Below are positions 6,127 to 6,257 of a stretch of 6,257 nt of DNA, piece after piece. Under the pieces are notes generated by a model. That model was given only the letters and a program-made list of their open reading frames with translations. It did no database searches and was not told the DNA's origin. Source of the DNA: Azonexus sp. GTDB taxonomy: Bacteria > Pseudomonadota > Gammaproteobacteria > Burkholderiales > Rhodocyclaceae. The translations under genes and the position numbers were made by a program. Location: the NCBI GenBank assembly GCA_030697085.1, contig JAUYQT010000696.1, positions 1 to 6,257 on the forward strand, written 5' to 3'. Numbering within the stretch: position 1 is the first letter of the stretch; every line of letters starts with the position of its first letter.

Positions 6127-6257
6127 ATGCGGCAAGCCGAAATCACTCGTAACACGCTGGAGACGCAAATTACCGTGCGCCTCAATCTTGATGGCACTGG
6201 TCAGGGCAAGTTTGCTACTGGCGTGCCATTTCTTGATCACATGCTCGACCAGATCGC
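6127..6257 (+). CDS. hisB: Imidazoleglycerol-phosphate dehydratase (HisB), 5' part only
   Basis: The first 43 codons of a gene that continues past the right edge. The translation begins [20 protein letters not shown], continues [23 protein letters not shown], and contains the N-terminal hallmark FLDHMLDQ (35-42), whose His38 is a manganese ligand in this family. HisB removes water from imidazole-glycerol phosphate to give imidazole-acetol phosphate, the substrate of the neighbouring HisC. The N-terminus begins directly with the dehydratase domain, so this is the monofunctional betaproteobacterial type and not the N-terminal phosphatase fusion of enteric bacteria. The ribosome binding site before 6127 is weak (AAAGAA at best). 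It is divergent from hisC across about 90 bases; the rest of a his operon may lie to the right. Confidence 0.93.
   Translation, partial: MRQAEITRNTLETQITVRLNLDGTGQGKFATGVPFLDHMLDQI

Overview
The window looks like chromosomal DNA of a betaproteobacterium, most probably of the Rhodocyclales (Dechloromonas/Azonexus/Accumulibacter-like). This rests on moderately high GC content, GC-rich third codon positions, the betaproteobacterial look of DnaE and HisC (HisC starting MSRFWS), and a chemoreceptor-type C-terminus common in that order. The genus is inference; no search was possible.

Layout, left to right. The first 238 bases are the 3' end of a plus-strand gene, probably a methyl-accepting chemotaxis/sensor protein. 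A 77-base block of degenerate 7-base units with overall dyad symmetry follows and runs into the stop codon of dnaE. The minus-strand dnaE (310-3762) encodes the complete replicative DNA polymerase III alpha subunit. A 98-base divergent spacer separates it from a plus-strand crotonase-superfamily gene (3861-4649) of the ECHDC3 type, which lacks both classical catalytic glutamates. This gene converges, across a compact hairpin region, on a two-gene minus-strand unit read from right to left: hisC (histidinol-phosphate aminotransferase), then a small helical protein of unknown function starting about 16 bases after the hisC stop. A divergent spacer with an extended -10 promoter candidate separates hisC from the first 131 bases of hisB (imidazoleglycerol-phosphate dehydratase), which runs off the right edge.

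Functionally these are mostly housekeeping genes: DNA replication (dnaE), acyl-CoA metabolism (crotonase homologue) and histidine biosynthesis (hisC and hisB encode two enzymes acting at consecutive stages of the pathway, hisB just before hisC). There is no mobile element, CRISPR array, tRNA/rRNA or obvious defence or secretion system, and I do not see a wholly new system. The points deserving a second look are: the heptamer dyad block at the dnaE terminus; an in-frame insertion of about 28 residues with atypical codons in HisC; an 11-codon leader ORF with a near-perfect Shine-Dalgarno sequence in front of hisC; the missing catalytic residues in the crotonase; and the small conserved-looking gene behind hisC. 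No stretch longer than 300 bases lacks a gene.
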